From JAABTH01 sp964492615 (GTDB lineage: Bacteria; Bacillota; Dethiobacteria; DTU022): DNA of 64,000 bases. A program made the translations under genes and the position numbers. The stretch is from positions 90,373 through 154,372 of the forward strand of contig CAZBKZ010000002.1 in NCBI GenBank assembly GCA_964492615.1, read 5' to 3'. Below the pieces are notes generated by a model. That model saw nothing but the letters and a program-made list of their open reading frames with translations, searched no databases and was not told the origin of the DNA. Positions 1 to 9,188 of the stretch are shown here, in pieces (the first letter of the stretch is position 1; each line of letters starts with the position of its first letter).

Positions 1-1965
1 AATCGAATTCCCGATACCCTTGGAACAGCAGTCAATATTCAGACCATGGTTTTTGGTAACCTGGGTGACGACAGCGGTACCGGGGTTGCTTTTACGCGCA
101 ATCCGTCAACAGGTGAGCGTGGCCTTTATGGAGAGTACCTGTTTAACGCCCAGGGGGAGGATGTGGTTGCCGGAATACGTACCCCTCATCCAATCAAGGA
201 CCTTGACAGCGATATGCCGGCAGTCTACCGGGAGTTTCAGCAGATCTGCAACAAGCTGGAAAATCACTACCGGGATATGCAGGATATTGAATTTACTATA
301 GAAAAAGGACGACTTTTTATGCTCCAGACCCGGACAGGAAAGCGGACTGCTCCTGCAGCTATTCGCATTGCTGTTGATATGGTTGAAGAAGGGCTAATCA
401 ACAAAACGGAGGCTTTGCGCCGTGTTGATCCTGAGCAGCTGGAACAGCTATTGCACAGGCGTGTTGATCCCGATGCAGCATTGAATTATGTTGCCCGGGG
501 TTTACCTGCTTCACCCGGCGCTGCCTGCGGCAAAGCCGTATTCGATGCAGACAGGGCTCAGGATATGGCTCAAAACGGAGAAAAGGTTCTCCTCGTTCGC
601 CCCGAAACAACGCCTGATGATATCCATGGTATTATTGCAGCCCAGGGTATTCTGACCAGCAGGGGAGGAATGACTAGTCATGCCGCTGTTGTAGCCCGGG
701 GCATGGGAAAACCCTGTGTCTCCGGTTGTGAAGAACTGCAGATTGACCTCGCCCGGGGCAAATTTACAATAAAGGGTGAGGAGTGTAAAGAAGGAGTAAT
801 TATTTCAATCGACGGCACAACGGGAAGGGTTTTTATCGGTGAGGTTCCTATGATTGAACCGGAAATGACGGCAGAATTCAGAAAGCTGATTGGATGGGCT
901 GATGAAGTGCGCCGACTAAAAGTGAGGGCTAATGCCGATAATCCCGAAGACGCGCGTAAAGCGATCGAGCTTGGAGCCCAGGGTATAGGTCTTTGCCGGA
1001 CTGAGCATATGTTTATGGCCGCAGATCGTATTCCTGTGGTTCAAAGAATGATCCTCGCTTCAAATCTGGATGAAAGGAATATTGCTCTGGAAGAACTCTT
1101 ACCGATGCAGCAGGATGACTTTAAAGGTATATTCAAAGAAATGGCTGGTTTCCCGGTAACTATACGCCTGCTTGATCCGCCGTTGCATGAATTCCTGCCT
1201 GATCGGGAAGAATTGGTGGTTGAGTTGGCCCGAATGCGCTGGGAAGGTTCAGCAGATGCTCCAATGAAAGAAAAAGAAAAGTTGCTGCAGAAGGTTCAGG
1301 CTCTTTCAGAATTTAATCCCATGCTCGGTCACAGGGGATGCCGTCTCGGCCTGGTTTATCCTGAAATTTACCGTATGCAGGTCAGGGCAATATTCCTTGC
1401 GCTATTTGAACTGCTGGAAGAAGGCATGCAGAAAGATAAGCTTAAACCCGAAATAATGATCCCTCTGGTTGGTCACAGGGAAGAAATGGTCAGGATGAAA
1501 GAGCTCGTTGATCAAACGGCAGCGCTGGTTTTTGATCAAAAAGGTGAAGAAATTCCCTACCTGGTTGGAACGATGATTGAACTTCCCAGGGCCTGTATGG
1601 TTGCTGATCAACTTGCCGAATCAGCTTCTTTCTTCTCTTTTGGCACCAACGACCTGACTCAGACAACGCTTGGTTACAGCAGGGATGATTCAGAAGGCAA
1701 ATTTCTTCCTTTCTACCTGCAGCACAAAATATTACCAGCTAACCCTTTTGCCGAATTTGATCGCGAGGGAGTGGGAGGCCTGGTTGAAATAGCCATGGAA
1801 AAAGGTCGCTCAACCAGGGATAATTTGAAAGTTGGAGTTTGTGGAGAACACGGTGGCGATCCTGCATCAATAGAATTTTTTCACTCACTGGGGCTCGACT
1901 ATGTAAGCTGTTCTCCTTATCGACTACCGATTGCCCGCCTGGCGGCAGCCAGGGCAGCCCTATAA
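1..1965 (+). CDS. ppdK: Pyruvate, phosphate dikinase, C-terminal part (5' truncated)
   Basis: The enzyme interconverts pyruvate, ATP and phosphate with PEP, AMP and pyrophosphate in central carbon metabolism. The frame is open to the left edge of the window, so the start and most of the N-terminal ATP-grasp domain lie outside. About 654 residues remain of a protein normally near 880. Visible parts are the end of the nucleotide-binding domain (GTGVAFTRNPSTGE), the swivelling phosphohistidine domain with SRGGMTSHAAVVARG (catalytic His near base 680), and the PEP/pyruvate barrel ending in GVCGEHGGDPAS, which carries the catalytic Cys. The family is common in anaerobic Firmicutes that run glycolysis or gluconeogenesis with pyrophosphate. 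Identification is firm; only the 5' end is unknown. Confidence 0.96.
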   Translation, partial: NRIPDTLGTAVNIQTMVFGNLGDDSGTGVAFTRNPSTGERGLYGEYLFNAQGEDVVAGIRTPHPIKDLDSDMPAVYREFQQICNKLENHYRDMQDIEFTIEKGRLFMLQTRTGKRTAPAAIRIAVDMVEEGLINKTEALRRVDPEQLEQLLHRRVDPDAALNYVARGLPASPGAACGKAVFDADRAQDMAQNGEKVLLVRPETTPDDIHGIIAAQGILTSRGGMTSHAAVVARGMGKPCVSGCEELQIDLARGKFTIKGEECKEGVIISIDGTTGRVFIGEVPMIEPEMTAEFRKLIGWADEVRRLKVRANADNPEDARKAIELGAQGIGLCRTEHMFMAADRIPVVQRMILASNLDERNIALEELLPMQQDDFKGIFKEMAGFPVTIRLLDPPLHEFLPDREELVVELARMRWEGSADAPMKEKEKLLQKVQALSEFNPMLGHRGCRLGLVYPEIYRMQVRAIFLALFELLEEGMQKDKLKPEIMIPLVGHREEMVRMKELVDQTAALVFDQKGEEIPYLVGTMIELPRACMVADQLAESASFFSFGTNDLTQTTLGYSRDDSEGKFLPFYLQHKILPANPFAEFDREGVGGLVEIAMEKGRSTRDNLKVGVCGEHGGDPASIEFFHSLGLDYVSCSPYRLPIARLAAARAAL

Positions 1966-2076
1966 AATGGAAAAATAAGAAGATTCAATCTTATATTTGT
2001 CAATTCAGATAAACAGGAGAAAGTTTTTTTTTGGCGAATAGTTAATGAGTTAAAATAGTTGCAAGGAGTGATCTAA

Positions 2077-4140
2077 TTGTCCCAACATGGCAAACATGGT
2101 TTGGTTTTGGAAAATATTTACCCTCCCTGTCAGTCAGCATGCCCGCTGCACCAGGGCTGTCGCGATTACCTGCTGGCTATAGCCACTGGTGATTTTGACA
2201 ACGCGCTGTCTGTAATTAAAGAAACAAACCCACTTCCTTTCGTATGCGGAACAATTTGTGCACATCACTGCGAGGATGAATGCCGCCGTAATGATGTTGA
2301 TAAGCCGCCATCGATCAGGGCCCTGAAGCGTTTCGCAGTCGAATACGGAAAAGCCAGGGTTAAACCTCTCGCAGACGGGTTGAAAGTAGAAGGAAAAGTA
2401 GCGATTATAGGTGCCGGGCCAGCCGGCCTGACTGCTGCTTTTGACCTGGCAAGAATGGGGGCCGAAGTCACCGTTTATGATCGGGAGAGTGCCGCCGGTG
2501 GAGCTGTTCGACATTATATTCCCCTTTACAGGTTGCCCGATGAAGCAGTGGATAAGGATATTGATGAAATTGCAGAACAGGGTGTAAAGTTTGAATACGG
2601 TGTAGAACTCGGAAAAGATATTACTATCGAAAAACTTGAGCAGGAAGGTTATCAGGCTATTCTCCTGGCCATGGGGTTACCGGTCAGCCGGGGGCTTAAT
2701 ATTCCCGGGGCAGATGGAGAAGGTATATTAAACGCCCTGCCATTTTTACAGTCTGTAAAAAGAGATAGTTTCAAGTTTGAAGGTAATCCAACTGTTATTG
2801 TAATTGGCGGGGGCAACGTAGCCATGGATGTGGCCCGTTCTGCGGTAAGGGCAGGAGCCGGAAAAGTGAAGCTTGCCTGTCTGGAATGCGACGAAGAGAT
2901 GCCTGCTTTTGAATGGGAGATTGAAGAAGCCAGAGAAGAAGGCGTAGAGATAAACACTTCCTGGGGTCCGAAAGCTGTAGCCAGGGAAAACGGAAAAATC
3001 AAAGGTCTGGAAGTGGTAGAGTGCACTTGTGTATTTGATCCTGACGGGCGTTTTAATCCGGTTATGAATGAAGACAGTAAAAATCTGTTGTCCGGTGACA
3101 TAGTTATTTTTGCCATTGGGCAGGGTGGCGATCCTGAGCCAGTACGTGATGAAATCGATATTGATGAACGGGGTCGTGTAGTATACAACAGCCGCACAAT
3201 GACCACAAGCCGCAAAGGTGTCTTTGGTTGTGGTGAAATGATGATGGGCCCCGGGACTGCTGTTCAGGCCATGGCCAACGGACGTCAAGCGGCAGAAGCA
3301 GTGGCAGCTTACCTGGAAGGAAAGCCATTTGACTCGGCGGAGCTTGAAGAAGTGCCCGAGCTGGAAAAGCTTGATCCGAAAGTTGTTGGTGAAATAGATA
3401 AGGTTGCTAGGCTGGATATTCCCATGATGACTCCCGAGGAAAGGGTCCGTCATTTTAAACAAGCTGAACTTGGCTATGATGTGGAGACGGCAATTCGTGA
3501 AGCAAGGCGCTGCTTAACCTGTGCGGCAGGAGCTTGCCAGGACGAGGATTTATGTGTTCACTGCCTCACCTGTGTCCGTATTTGTCCCTACGATGTCCCG
3601 GTTGTTAATGAGGAAGGAAGGGTTACAATTCGCAATGAGCAATGTCAGGCTTGCGGGTTATGCCTGAGTGCCTGCCCCGTTTATGCAATTAAGTTCAGAG
3701 CGCCTTACGTGGAGGATGCGGTCAATTCTATTGATCCTGCAGTGCAAAAGGCTCTTAAAAAGCGTAATGGAAAACCGGCCATACTGGCTATAACATGTGC
3801 TTACGGTGCCTTTGCGATGCCTGAATTTGTAAATAAGGAACATGAAAATTATGAAGTTGTCCGCTATCCCTGTGTCGGTAAGCTCGACTCCGTAGATTTA
3901 CTAAAAGCATTTGAACTGGGGATTGATGGGGTTGTTGTTATCGGTTGTGCCGATAGCGAAAAATTTAATTGCCAGTATAAAGATGTTGGCTACTGGGCAC
4001 AAAAGAGGGTTGAGCATGCCTGTGACCTGCTTGAGACTCTCGGTATGGAGAGAGACAGGGTTGCTTATGCTGAGTTGGCCGGTGAGAGTATGGATAATTT
4101 TGATAATCTGATTGAAGAAGCAGTCGCCAGGATAAAATAA
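2077..4140 (+). CDS. GltD-like NAD(P)H oxidoreductase fused to 2x[4Fe-4S] ferredoxin and MvhD/FlpD domain
   Basis: A 687-residue iron-sulfur flavoprotein. Residues about 15-75 form the Cys-rich N-terminal Fe-S domain of glutamate-synthase small subunits. Around residue 111 is an FAD Rossmann motif (GAGPAGLTAAFDLA) and around 242 an NAD(P) motif (VIGGGNVAMDVARSA). Residues about 490-540 hold two ferredoxin motifs, CVHCLTCVRICP and CQACGLCLSACP. The last ~125 residues match the MvhD/FlpD delta subunit that passes electrons to heterodisulfide-reductase-like proteins. No GltB large subunit is adjacent, so a role in NAD(P)H-to-low-potential-carrier electron transfer is inferred rather than glutamate synthesis. 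The start is TTG with an AAGGAG ribosome-binding site 8 bases upstream. A terminator follows. Confidence 0.88.
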   Translation: MSQHGKHGLVLENIYPPCQSACPLHQGCRDYLLAIATGDFDNALSVIKETNPLPFVCGTICAHHCEDECRRNDVDKPPSIRALKRFAVEYGKARVKPLADGLKVEGKVAIIGAGPAGLTAAFDLARMGAEVTVYDRESAAGGAVRHYIPLYRLPDEAVDKDIDEIAEQGVKFEYGVELGKDITIEKLEQEGYQAILLAMGLPVSRGLNIPGADGEGILNALPFLQSVKRDSFKFEGNPTVIVIGGGNVAMDVARSAVRAGAGKVKLACLECDEEMPAFEWEIEEAREEGVEINTSWGPKAVARENGKIKGLEVVECTCVFDPDGRFNPVMNEDSKNLLSGDIVIFAIGQGGDPEPVRDEIDIDERGRVVYNSRTMTTSRKGVFGCGEMMMGPGTAVQAMANGRQAAEAVAAYLEGKPFDSAELEEVPELEKLDPKVVGEIDKVARLDIPMMTPEERVRHFKQAELGYDVETAIREARRCLTCAAGACQDEDLCVHCLTCVRICPYDVPVVNEEGRVTIRNEQCQACGLCLSACPVYAIKFRAPYVEDAVNSIDPAVQKALKKRNGKPAILAITCAYGAFAMPEFVNKEHENYEVVRYPCVGKLDSVDLLKAFELGIDGVVVIGCADSEKFNCQYKDVGYWAQKRVEHACDLLETLGMERDRVAYAELAGESMDNFDNLIEEAVARIK

Positions 4141-4174
4141 GCTGATTGTTTTTTATATCTTATTTCCTGTAAAG

Positions 4175-4215
4175 ATCCCCCGGCAGTTAATTAAGCCGGG
4201 GGATAAATTTTCTTT
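4175..4215 (+). terminator. Rho-independent terminator after the GltD-MvhD fusion gene
   Basis: A perfect 10-bp inverted repeat, ATCCCCCGGC at 4175-4184 and its complement at 4195-4204, encloses a 10-base AT-rich loop and is followed by AAATTTTCTTT. It separates the redox gene from the dnaG-sigA transcript. Confidence 0.85.
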
Positions 4216-4297
4216 CTCCACAATCGGCTATACCGGTTTAGTAACCCCAAAATGTTTTAAGCAGGAATGGTTGCAACGATGTCGAATTGAATATTAA

Positions 4298-4346
4298 CAG
4301 GTTTATAAGCCTGCCAGTGAGGAGACCCATTAAAGGTTTATAACCT
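4298..4346. promoter_or_regulatory. Pair of similar palindromes in the dnaG-sigA leader
   Basis: Two related palindromic sites, CAGGTTTATAAGCCTG at 4298-4313 and AGGTTTATAACCT at 4334-4346, share AGGTTTATAA and are centred about 34 bases apart. They lie in the 5' region of the dnaG-sigA operon. The spacing is compatible with two binding sites for one dimeric regulator, but an RNA role is equally possible. No regulator is identified. Confidence 0.4.
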
Positions 4347-4424
4347 CTTACCAATTATATCAGGGATCGCCTCGTCTCTTTCGGAGATGGGGTTTTGTTA
4401 TCTATACGGGAGCAGGTGCAGCAA

Positions 4425-6266
4425 ATGGCTATCCGGGGAATTCCGGAAGAAATAATTGATGAAATAAGGCATAGCACTGATCTTGTTGCCCTGGTCGGTG
4501 AGTACATTAAGCTGGAACGCAGGGGTAGAAACATGGTAGGGCTTTGCCCGTTTCATAATGAAAAAACACCATCTTTCACAGTTTCTCCCGAAAAACAGCT
4601 GTTTCATTGTTTTGGCTGCGGAGTATCAGGAAATGCCTTCAGCCTGATTATGCAGTTGGAAAAAATGACTTTTCCGGAAGCGGCCAGGTATTTGTCAAGA
4701 AGGGCCGGGATAAAAATTCCTGAGCAGCACTCATCAACCCCTCAGCAGGAGAGTCTGAAAGAAAAGATTTATAAGATTAACCTGATTGCCACCAGGTTTT
4801 ATGCTTACCAGCTTCAAAAAAGTGATCGGGGGGGAAAGGCCCTTGACTATCTAATAAAACGAGGGGTTACCAACGAGTCTGTAGAAACTTTCATGCTTGG
4901 TTATGCCGGTGAAGAGTGGACCGGATTCCTTAATTTTGCCCGGGAAAAGGGAGTATCAACCGATTTGATGATTAAGGCAGGTCTTATTTCTCCGGGACGT
5001 GAAAAAGGACACTATGATCGTTTTCGTAACAGGATTATTTTTCCTATATTCAACATGGCGGGGAGAATTGCAGGCTTTGGCGGAAGGCTTTTAATGGAAG
5101 GTGATAAGACTGGTCCCAAGTATCTTAATTCGCCCGAGACGGCTGTTTTTAATAAGGGAGCCCTGCTGTATGGTTTGAATTTTGCCCGGACGGAAATAAG
5201 GAAACAAAAAATAGCTATTGTGATGGAAGGATATACCGATGTTATTACTTCATACCAGGCAGGTATAAAAAATGTAGTCGCTTCCCTGGGCACAGCTCTT
5301 ACTGTCGAGCAGTGCCGTTTGCTTCGCGGTCAGGCAGAAACGGTAATAACAGCTTATGATGCTGATATCGCCGGTGAAACGGCAACCTGGCGCGGACTGT
5401 CTCTTTTGCAGTCCACAGGCTGTCTGGTCCAGGTGGTTGAACTGCCCGTCGGAGGAGATCCCGATTCATTGATCAGAAAAGAGGGTTCAGAAAAATTTAA
5501 GCAACTGCTGGATCATGCTCTTCCCCTGATTGAATACAGGTTGCAGCGCTTAAAAGAAAAGTATGATTTAAAGAACGAAACGGGAAGGGTCAGATATATA
5601 AATGAATTAATGCCTTTCCTTTTATCGGCAGTGAATCAGGTAGAGCAGGATATTTATCTTAGGAAAGCGGCTGAAGAACTTGGTGTGGGAGAGGATGCCC
5701 TGCGCAGGGAGTTAAAAAAAAGACGTCATAAAAAAAGTCATGACAATAAAGAAGGTAATAGCGCTATATCGGTCGAAGTAACTTCAGGTGGAATTCGCAT
5801 GGCTGAAAAAATATTAATTTCTTTAATGGTTCAGAGCAAGGATATTGCTGAACAAGGGCGAAATCTTATTAAGCCGGATTATCTTGATGATGAAAATGTG
5901 AAAGCAATCTTCAATAAAATATGGAACCTCTATGATGCCGGAGAGGTCGTAAGTGCAGAAAAACTAATTAATAGTTTTGAAGATGACCGGACAGCCGGTA
6001 TTGTTGCAGAAGCGGTGACCAGCCCGGAGTTGGAGGATTTATCGCCACAGGCAAGAAAAAGTAATTTTCATGATAGCGTTAATTCGATATACAGGCGTTG
6101 GGTTGACAAACAGCTCGGCGAGTTGCAAAAAAAACGGGAAGCATTAGAAGCGCAGGGTCTGACTGAAGAAGCAAATGAATTATTTCTCCGGGAAAGTAAA
6201 TTATCGCTGGAGAAGAAGGCAGGCAGCCCCGGCCGCCTGGCGAAAGGAGGGGATTTCAATGGCTAA
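4425..6266 (+). CDS. dnaG: DNA primase
   Basis: DnaG synthesises RNA primers for lagging-strand replication. The N-terminal CHC2 zinc ribbon is clear (CPFHNEKTPSF at residue ~40, FHCFGCG at ~60). The Toprim catalytic core follows at about 260-330 with the EGYTD acidic motif and AYDADIAGE. The C-terminal part is a helicase-binding region. The start is taken as ATG 4425 (MAIRGIPEEIIDEI), which matches how DnaG proteins begin. An in-frame TTG at 4395 would add 10 residues, but it falls in the T-run after a hairpin (4372-4397), so it is less likely. The 3' end overlaps sigA by 8 bases, the usual primase-sigma pairing of Firmicutes. Length (613 residues) is normal. Confidence 0.97.
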   Translation: MAIRGIPEEIIDEIRHSTDLVALVGEYIKLERRGRNMVGLCPFHNEKTPSFTVSPEKQLFHCFGCGVSGNAFSLIMQLEKMTFPEAARYLSRRAGIKIPEQHSSTPQQESLKEKIYKINLIATRFYAYQLQKSDRGGKALDYLIKRGVTNESVETFMLGYAGEEWTGFLNFAREKGVSTDLMIKAGLISPGREKGHYDRFRNRIIFPIFNMAGRIAGFGGRLLMEGDKTGPKYLNSPETAVFNKGALLYGLNFARTEIRKQKIAIVMEGYTDVITSYQAGIKNVVASLGTALTVEQCRLLRGQAETVITAYDADIAGETATWRGLSLLQSTGCLVQVVELPVGGDPDSLIRKEGSEKFKQLLDHALPLIEYRLQRLKEKYDLKNETGRVRYINELMPFLLSAVNQVEQDIYLRKAAEELGVGEDALRRELKKRRHKKSHDNKEGNSAISVEVTSGGIRMAEKILISLMVQSKDIAEQGRNLIKPDYLDDENVKAIFNKIWNLYDAGEVVSAEKLINSFEDDRTAGIVAEAVTSPELEDLSPQARKSNFHDSVNSIYRRWVDKQLGELQKKREALEAQGLTEEANELFLRESKLSLEKKAGSPGRLAKGGDFNG

Positions 6267-7374
6267 GGATACAGGAAAAACAGTATCACTGGAAGATGCC
6301 CAGAATGAGCTTTTCGAACGGGGTAAAAGCAAAGGGTCAATTGCTTACAAAGAAATCATTGAAACCCTGCAACCATATGAACTCTCAGTTGAAGCACTTG
6401 ATAATTTCTATGATCGTCTTGCCCAGTACGGAGTAGAAGTTATTGACGATCCGTCTACCGATTTGCGTGAAAGCACAGCAGACAGTGATTCTGAAGAAGA
6501 AACAAAGTCTGAAGCCAGCGACATTTCCACTGTGCCGGAAGGGGTAACGGTAAATGATCCCGTGCGTATGTATTTGAAAGAAATTGGGAAAATTCCGCTC
6601 CTGACTTCGGAAGAAGAAATTGAACTGGCCCAGGCTATAGAACAAAACAATGATGAAGCCAGGAGGCGTCTTGCTGAAGCAAACCTGCGCTTGGTAGTCA
6701 GTATAGCAAAGAAATATGTTGGACGGGGAATGCTATTTCTCGATTTAATTCAGGAAGGAAACCTTGGTCTGATCAAGGCTGTTGAAAAATTTGATTACAG
6801 GAAAGGTTATAAATTCAGTACTTACGCTACCTGGTGGATAAGGCAGGCTATAACAAGAGCTATAGCAGATCAGGCGCGAACTATCCGAATTCCAGTGCAC
6901 ATGGTAGAAACGATCAACAAATTAATCCGTATCCAGCGCCAGCTGGTTCAGGAACTGGGACGTGAACCGCTTCCGGAAGAAATTGCCCAGGAAATGAATA
7001 TCAGTGAGGATAGAGTCAGAGAGATCCTTAAGATAGCACAGGAGCCTGTATCGCTGGAGACTCCTATTGGCGAAGAAGACGATAGCCATCTTGGTGATTT
7101 TATCGAGGATCATGAAGCCCAGGCTCCTGCAGATGCAGCAGCATTCGAGCTTTTAAAAGAACAGCTGGAAGATGTTCTTGATACTCTTTCAGCAAGGGAA
7201 GAAAAAGTTCTTAGATTGCGATTCGGGCTTGATGATGGGCGATCCCGCACTCTTGAAGAGGTGGGCCAGTTCTTTGGCGTTACCAGGGAAAGAATAAGGC
7301 AGATTGAAGCCAAGGCACTGCGTAAACTTCGTCATCCGATGCGCAGCAAGCGATTGCGTGATTACCTGGAATAG
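6259..7374 (+). CDS. sigA: RNA polymerase primary sigma factor SigA/RpoD
   Basis: The housekeeping sigma factor of 371 residues. In order it shows a short region 1.1, region 1.2 (VRMYLKEIGKIPLL), region 2 with the core-binding and -10 recognition helices (YKFSTYATWWIRQAITRA), region 3, and region 4.2 with the -35 recognition helix (VTRERIRQIEAKALRKLR). The start is ATG 6259, preceded by AAAGGAGGGG. An upstream in-frame extension to 6175 lies inside dnaG and is not used. Promoters in this window fit SigA consensus (TTGACA/TATAAT), consistent with this protein. It is probably transcribed with dnaG and ends at the terminator shared with the convergent ilvD-type gene. Confidence 0.98.
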   Translation: MAKDTGKTVSLEDAQNELFERGKSKGSIAYKEIIETLQPYELSVEALDNFYDRLAQYGVEVIDDPSTDLRESTADSDSEEETKSEASDISTVPEGVTVNDPVRMYLKEIGKIPLLTSEEEIELAQAIEQNNDEARRRLAEANLRLVVSIAKKYVGRGMLFLDLIQEGNLGLIKAVEKFDYRKGYKFSTYATWWIRQAITRAIADQARTIRIPVHMVETINKLIRIQRQLVQELGREPLPEEIAQEMNISEDRVREILKIAQEPVSLETPIGEEDDSHLGDFIEDHEAQAPADAAAFELLKEQLEDVLDTLSAREEKVLRLRFGLDDGRSRTLEEVGQFFGVTRERIRQIEAKALRKLRHPMRSKRLRDYLE

Positions 7375-7397
7375 TTACGATGGTATATTCAACTATA

Positions 7398-7428
7398 AAA
7401 AGAGCATTGATATAATGCTCTTTTCTTA
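7398..7428. terminator. Bidirectional terminator between sigA and the ilvD-type gene
   Basis: An 11-bp perfect stem, AAAAGAGCATT at 7398-7408 and its complement at 7414-7424, with loop GATAT, runs into T-rich sequence on both strands. It serves sigA rightward and the dehydratase gene leftward. Confidence 0.85.
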
Positions 7429-9120
7429 TTTTTCATATGGAATACCTTTCTTCAATACAGCCCCCTTAGCGGCGGAACCTGCAAGCTGCCGGTAACGTTC
7501 AAGCAGGCCGGGAGCAAAAATCTTATTCGGGGGTGCCGGCTTGCGTCCGGAAAGTACCTTTTCTTCTACCATCAGGTCGATATGTCTGTCGGGAATACTG
7601 ATTTTGATCAGGTCGCCTTTTTCGACCAGAGGTAACAGGCCGCCTGCTGCTGCTTCGGGTGAAACATGGCCGATACACATTCCCCGCGATGAGCCGGAAA
7701 AGCGGCCATCGGTAATTACGGCGGCTCCACTGTTCATTCCCGAAAGCAGGGAGCTCAGCATGTGCATTTCTCGCATACCAGGTCCCCCGGCCGGTCCTTC
7801 ATAACGGACAACTACCAGATCCTTTTTATTTATTTTTCCAGCCAGCGCAGCCCTGACAGCTTCTTCCATGGAGTCAAATGGAAGAGCCGGTCCTTCCATG
7901 CGATCGGGACAACCTCTCAGGGCACCGGTTTTAATAACCGCTCCTTCCGGGGCCAGGTTGCCGTATAAGACAGCCAGACCACCCCCTGAGTGGAGAGGTT
8001 TATCCAGCGGTCGGATTACCCTGTTACCCCGGATGGGTAACCGTTTTCGGAGGTATATATCAATGGCCTCGCCAAGCTTAACACCGCCTACAGTTTTTAC
8101 TTCCATGTTAACTAAAGGAGTAAGTTCTCTTAAAAGCGCCGGGATACCTCCTTCGTGGTAGAGCTCAGAAAGGGGGTAATTACCGCCGGGCAGCAGATCA
8201 CAAAGATGAGGAACTTTTGTTGAAAGTTGCTCAAAGTCAGAAAGATCAAGTTTTAGCTCAGCCTCATTTGCCAGGGCAAGGAGGTGAAGAATGCTGTTGG
8301 TTGATCCGCCCAGGGCCATATCGGTAGTTATGGCATTAAGCAGCGAATCTCTCGTAATAATATTCCTGGAATTTATTCCGCTTTCTATCAATCTTATAAT
8401 GGTTTCACCGGAGGCGCGGGACAACCTTATCTTTTCTGCGCTCCTGGCAGGTGATGCTCCCATGCCAGGCAGAGTCATCCCCAGCGATTCTGCCAGGCAC
8501 GACATTGTATTGGCAGTGCCCAGCATGGAACAGCTGCCGGCTCCGGGTATGGCTGCTTCCTCAATGGCTTCCAGTTCAGATTTACTGATTTTTCCCGATA
8601 CCGCCGCTCCGGCCAGCTCGCGCATGCTGCTCAGGGTCAAATTTTCATAAGTGCCGCAGCGGCCTGCTTCCATACAGCCGGATGTTACCATAATTGCAGG
8701 AATATTGAGACGAAGGGCAGCCATTAACTGACCTGGTACTATTTTGTCACAGCCACAGAGCAGGACCAGCCCATCCAAACAGTGGGATCTGGCCATTATT
8801 TCTATGGTATCGGCAATATTCTCCCGGCTCGGCAGAGAATAACTCATTCCGGTATGTCCCTGGGCCAGGCCGTCACATACGGCACAGGTGTGAAATTCTC
8901 GTGCAATACCACCCCCGGAATGTATCCCTTCGCGAATAGCTGCAGCCATTTCATTAAGATGGATATGCCCCGGAACTATATCGGTCCAGGAATTAGCCAC
9001 CCCGATAAGAGGTTTTTCAAGATCGGTGCGGTTAAGTCCCAGGCCGAGCAGAAGCGCCCGATGAGCTGCTCTTTCCGGACCCTGCGTCAAATTAAAAGCT
9101 GATTTATTAGCCATGATCAC
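7426..9120 (-). CDS. ilvD: Dihydroxy-acid dehydratase (IlvD/Edd family)
   Basis: A 564-residue iron-sulfur dehydratase. The family removes water from 2,3-dihydroxy acids: in IlvD the branched-chain amino acid intermediates, in paralogs sugar acids. Recognisable are KPLIGVANSW, the cluster-binding segments HTCAVCDG and LLCGCDKIVPGQLMAA, and the later GAGSCSMLGTANTM and GRFSGSSRG motifs. The start is GTG 9120, with AGGGAGG seven bases upstream; ATG 9114 is the alternative. The gene is third in a leftward operon with a ThDP enzyme and a Gfo/Idh dehydrogenase, and no ilvBNC, leuA or ilvE is near. A sugar-acid or cyclitol substrate is therefore as plausible as valine/isoleucine synthesis. Family assignment is firm, substrate is not. 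Confidence 0.85.
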   Translation of the reverse strand: MIMANKSAFNLTQGPERAAHRALLLGLGLNRTDLEKPLIGVANSWTDIVPGHIHLNEMAAAIREGIHSGGGIAREFHTCAVCDGLAQGHTGMSYSLPSRENIADTIEIMARSHCLDGLVLLCGCDKIVPGQLMAALRLNIPAIMVTSGCMEAGRCGTYENLTLSSMRELAGAAVSGKISKSELEAIEEAAIPGAGSCSMLGTANTMSCLAESLGMTLPGMGASPARSAEKIRLSRASGETIIRLIESGINSRNIITRDSLLNAITTDMALGGSTNSILHLLALANEAELKLDLSDFEQLSTKVPHLCDLLPGGNYPLSELYHEGGIPALLRELTPLVNMEVKTVGGVKLGEAIDIYLRKRLPIRGNRVIRPLDKPLHSGGGLAVLYGNLAPEGAVIKTGALRGCPDRMEGPALPFDSMEEAVRAALAGKINKKDLVVVRYEGPAGGPGMREMHMLSSLLSGMNSGAAVITDGRFSGSSRGMCIGHVSPEAAAGGLLPLVEKGDLIKISIPDRHIDLMVEEKVLSGRKPAPPNKIFAPGLLERYRQLAGSAAKGAVLKKGIPYEK

Positions 9121-9188
9121 AAAAACGCCTCCCTGGAAAAAGTCATTTCAGGATTTTTTAGATAAATTCAGATCTCAAAAATAGTTAC

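Noticed and set aside
1966..2076. Weak hairpin after ppdK as terminator
   Set aside because: The 6-bp stem is short and AT-rich and is not directly followed by a T run.
2652..3462. Long leftward frames inside the GltD-MvhD fusion gene
   Set aside because: They overlap a well-supported gene with clear motifs and have no recognisable domain.
4395..4424. TTG start for dnaG giving 10 extra residues
   Set aside because: The codon lies in the T run after a hairpin, and the DnaG family begins at the downstream ATG.
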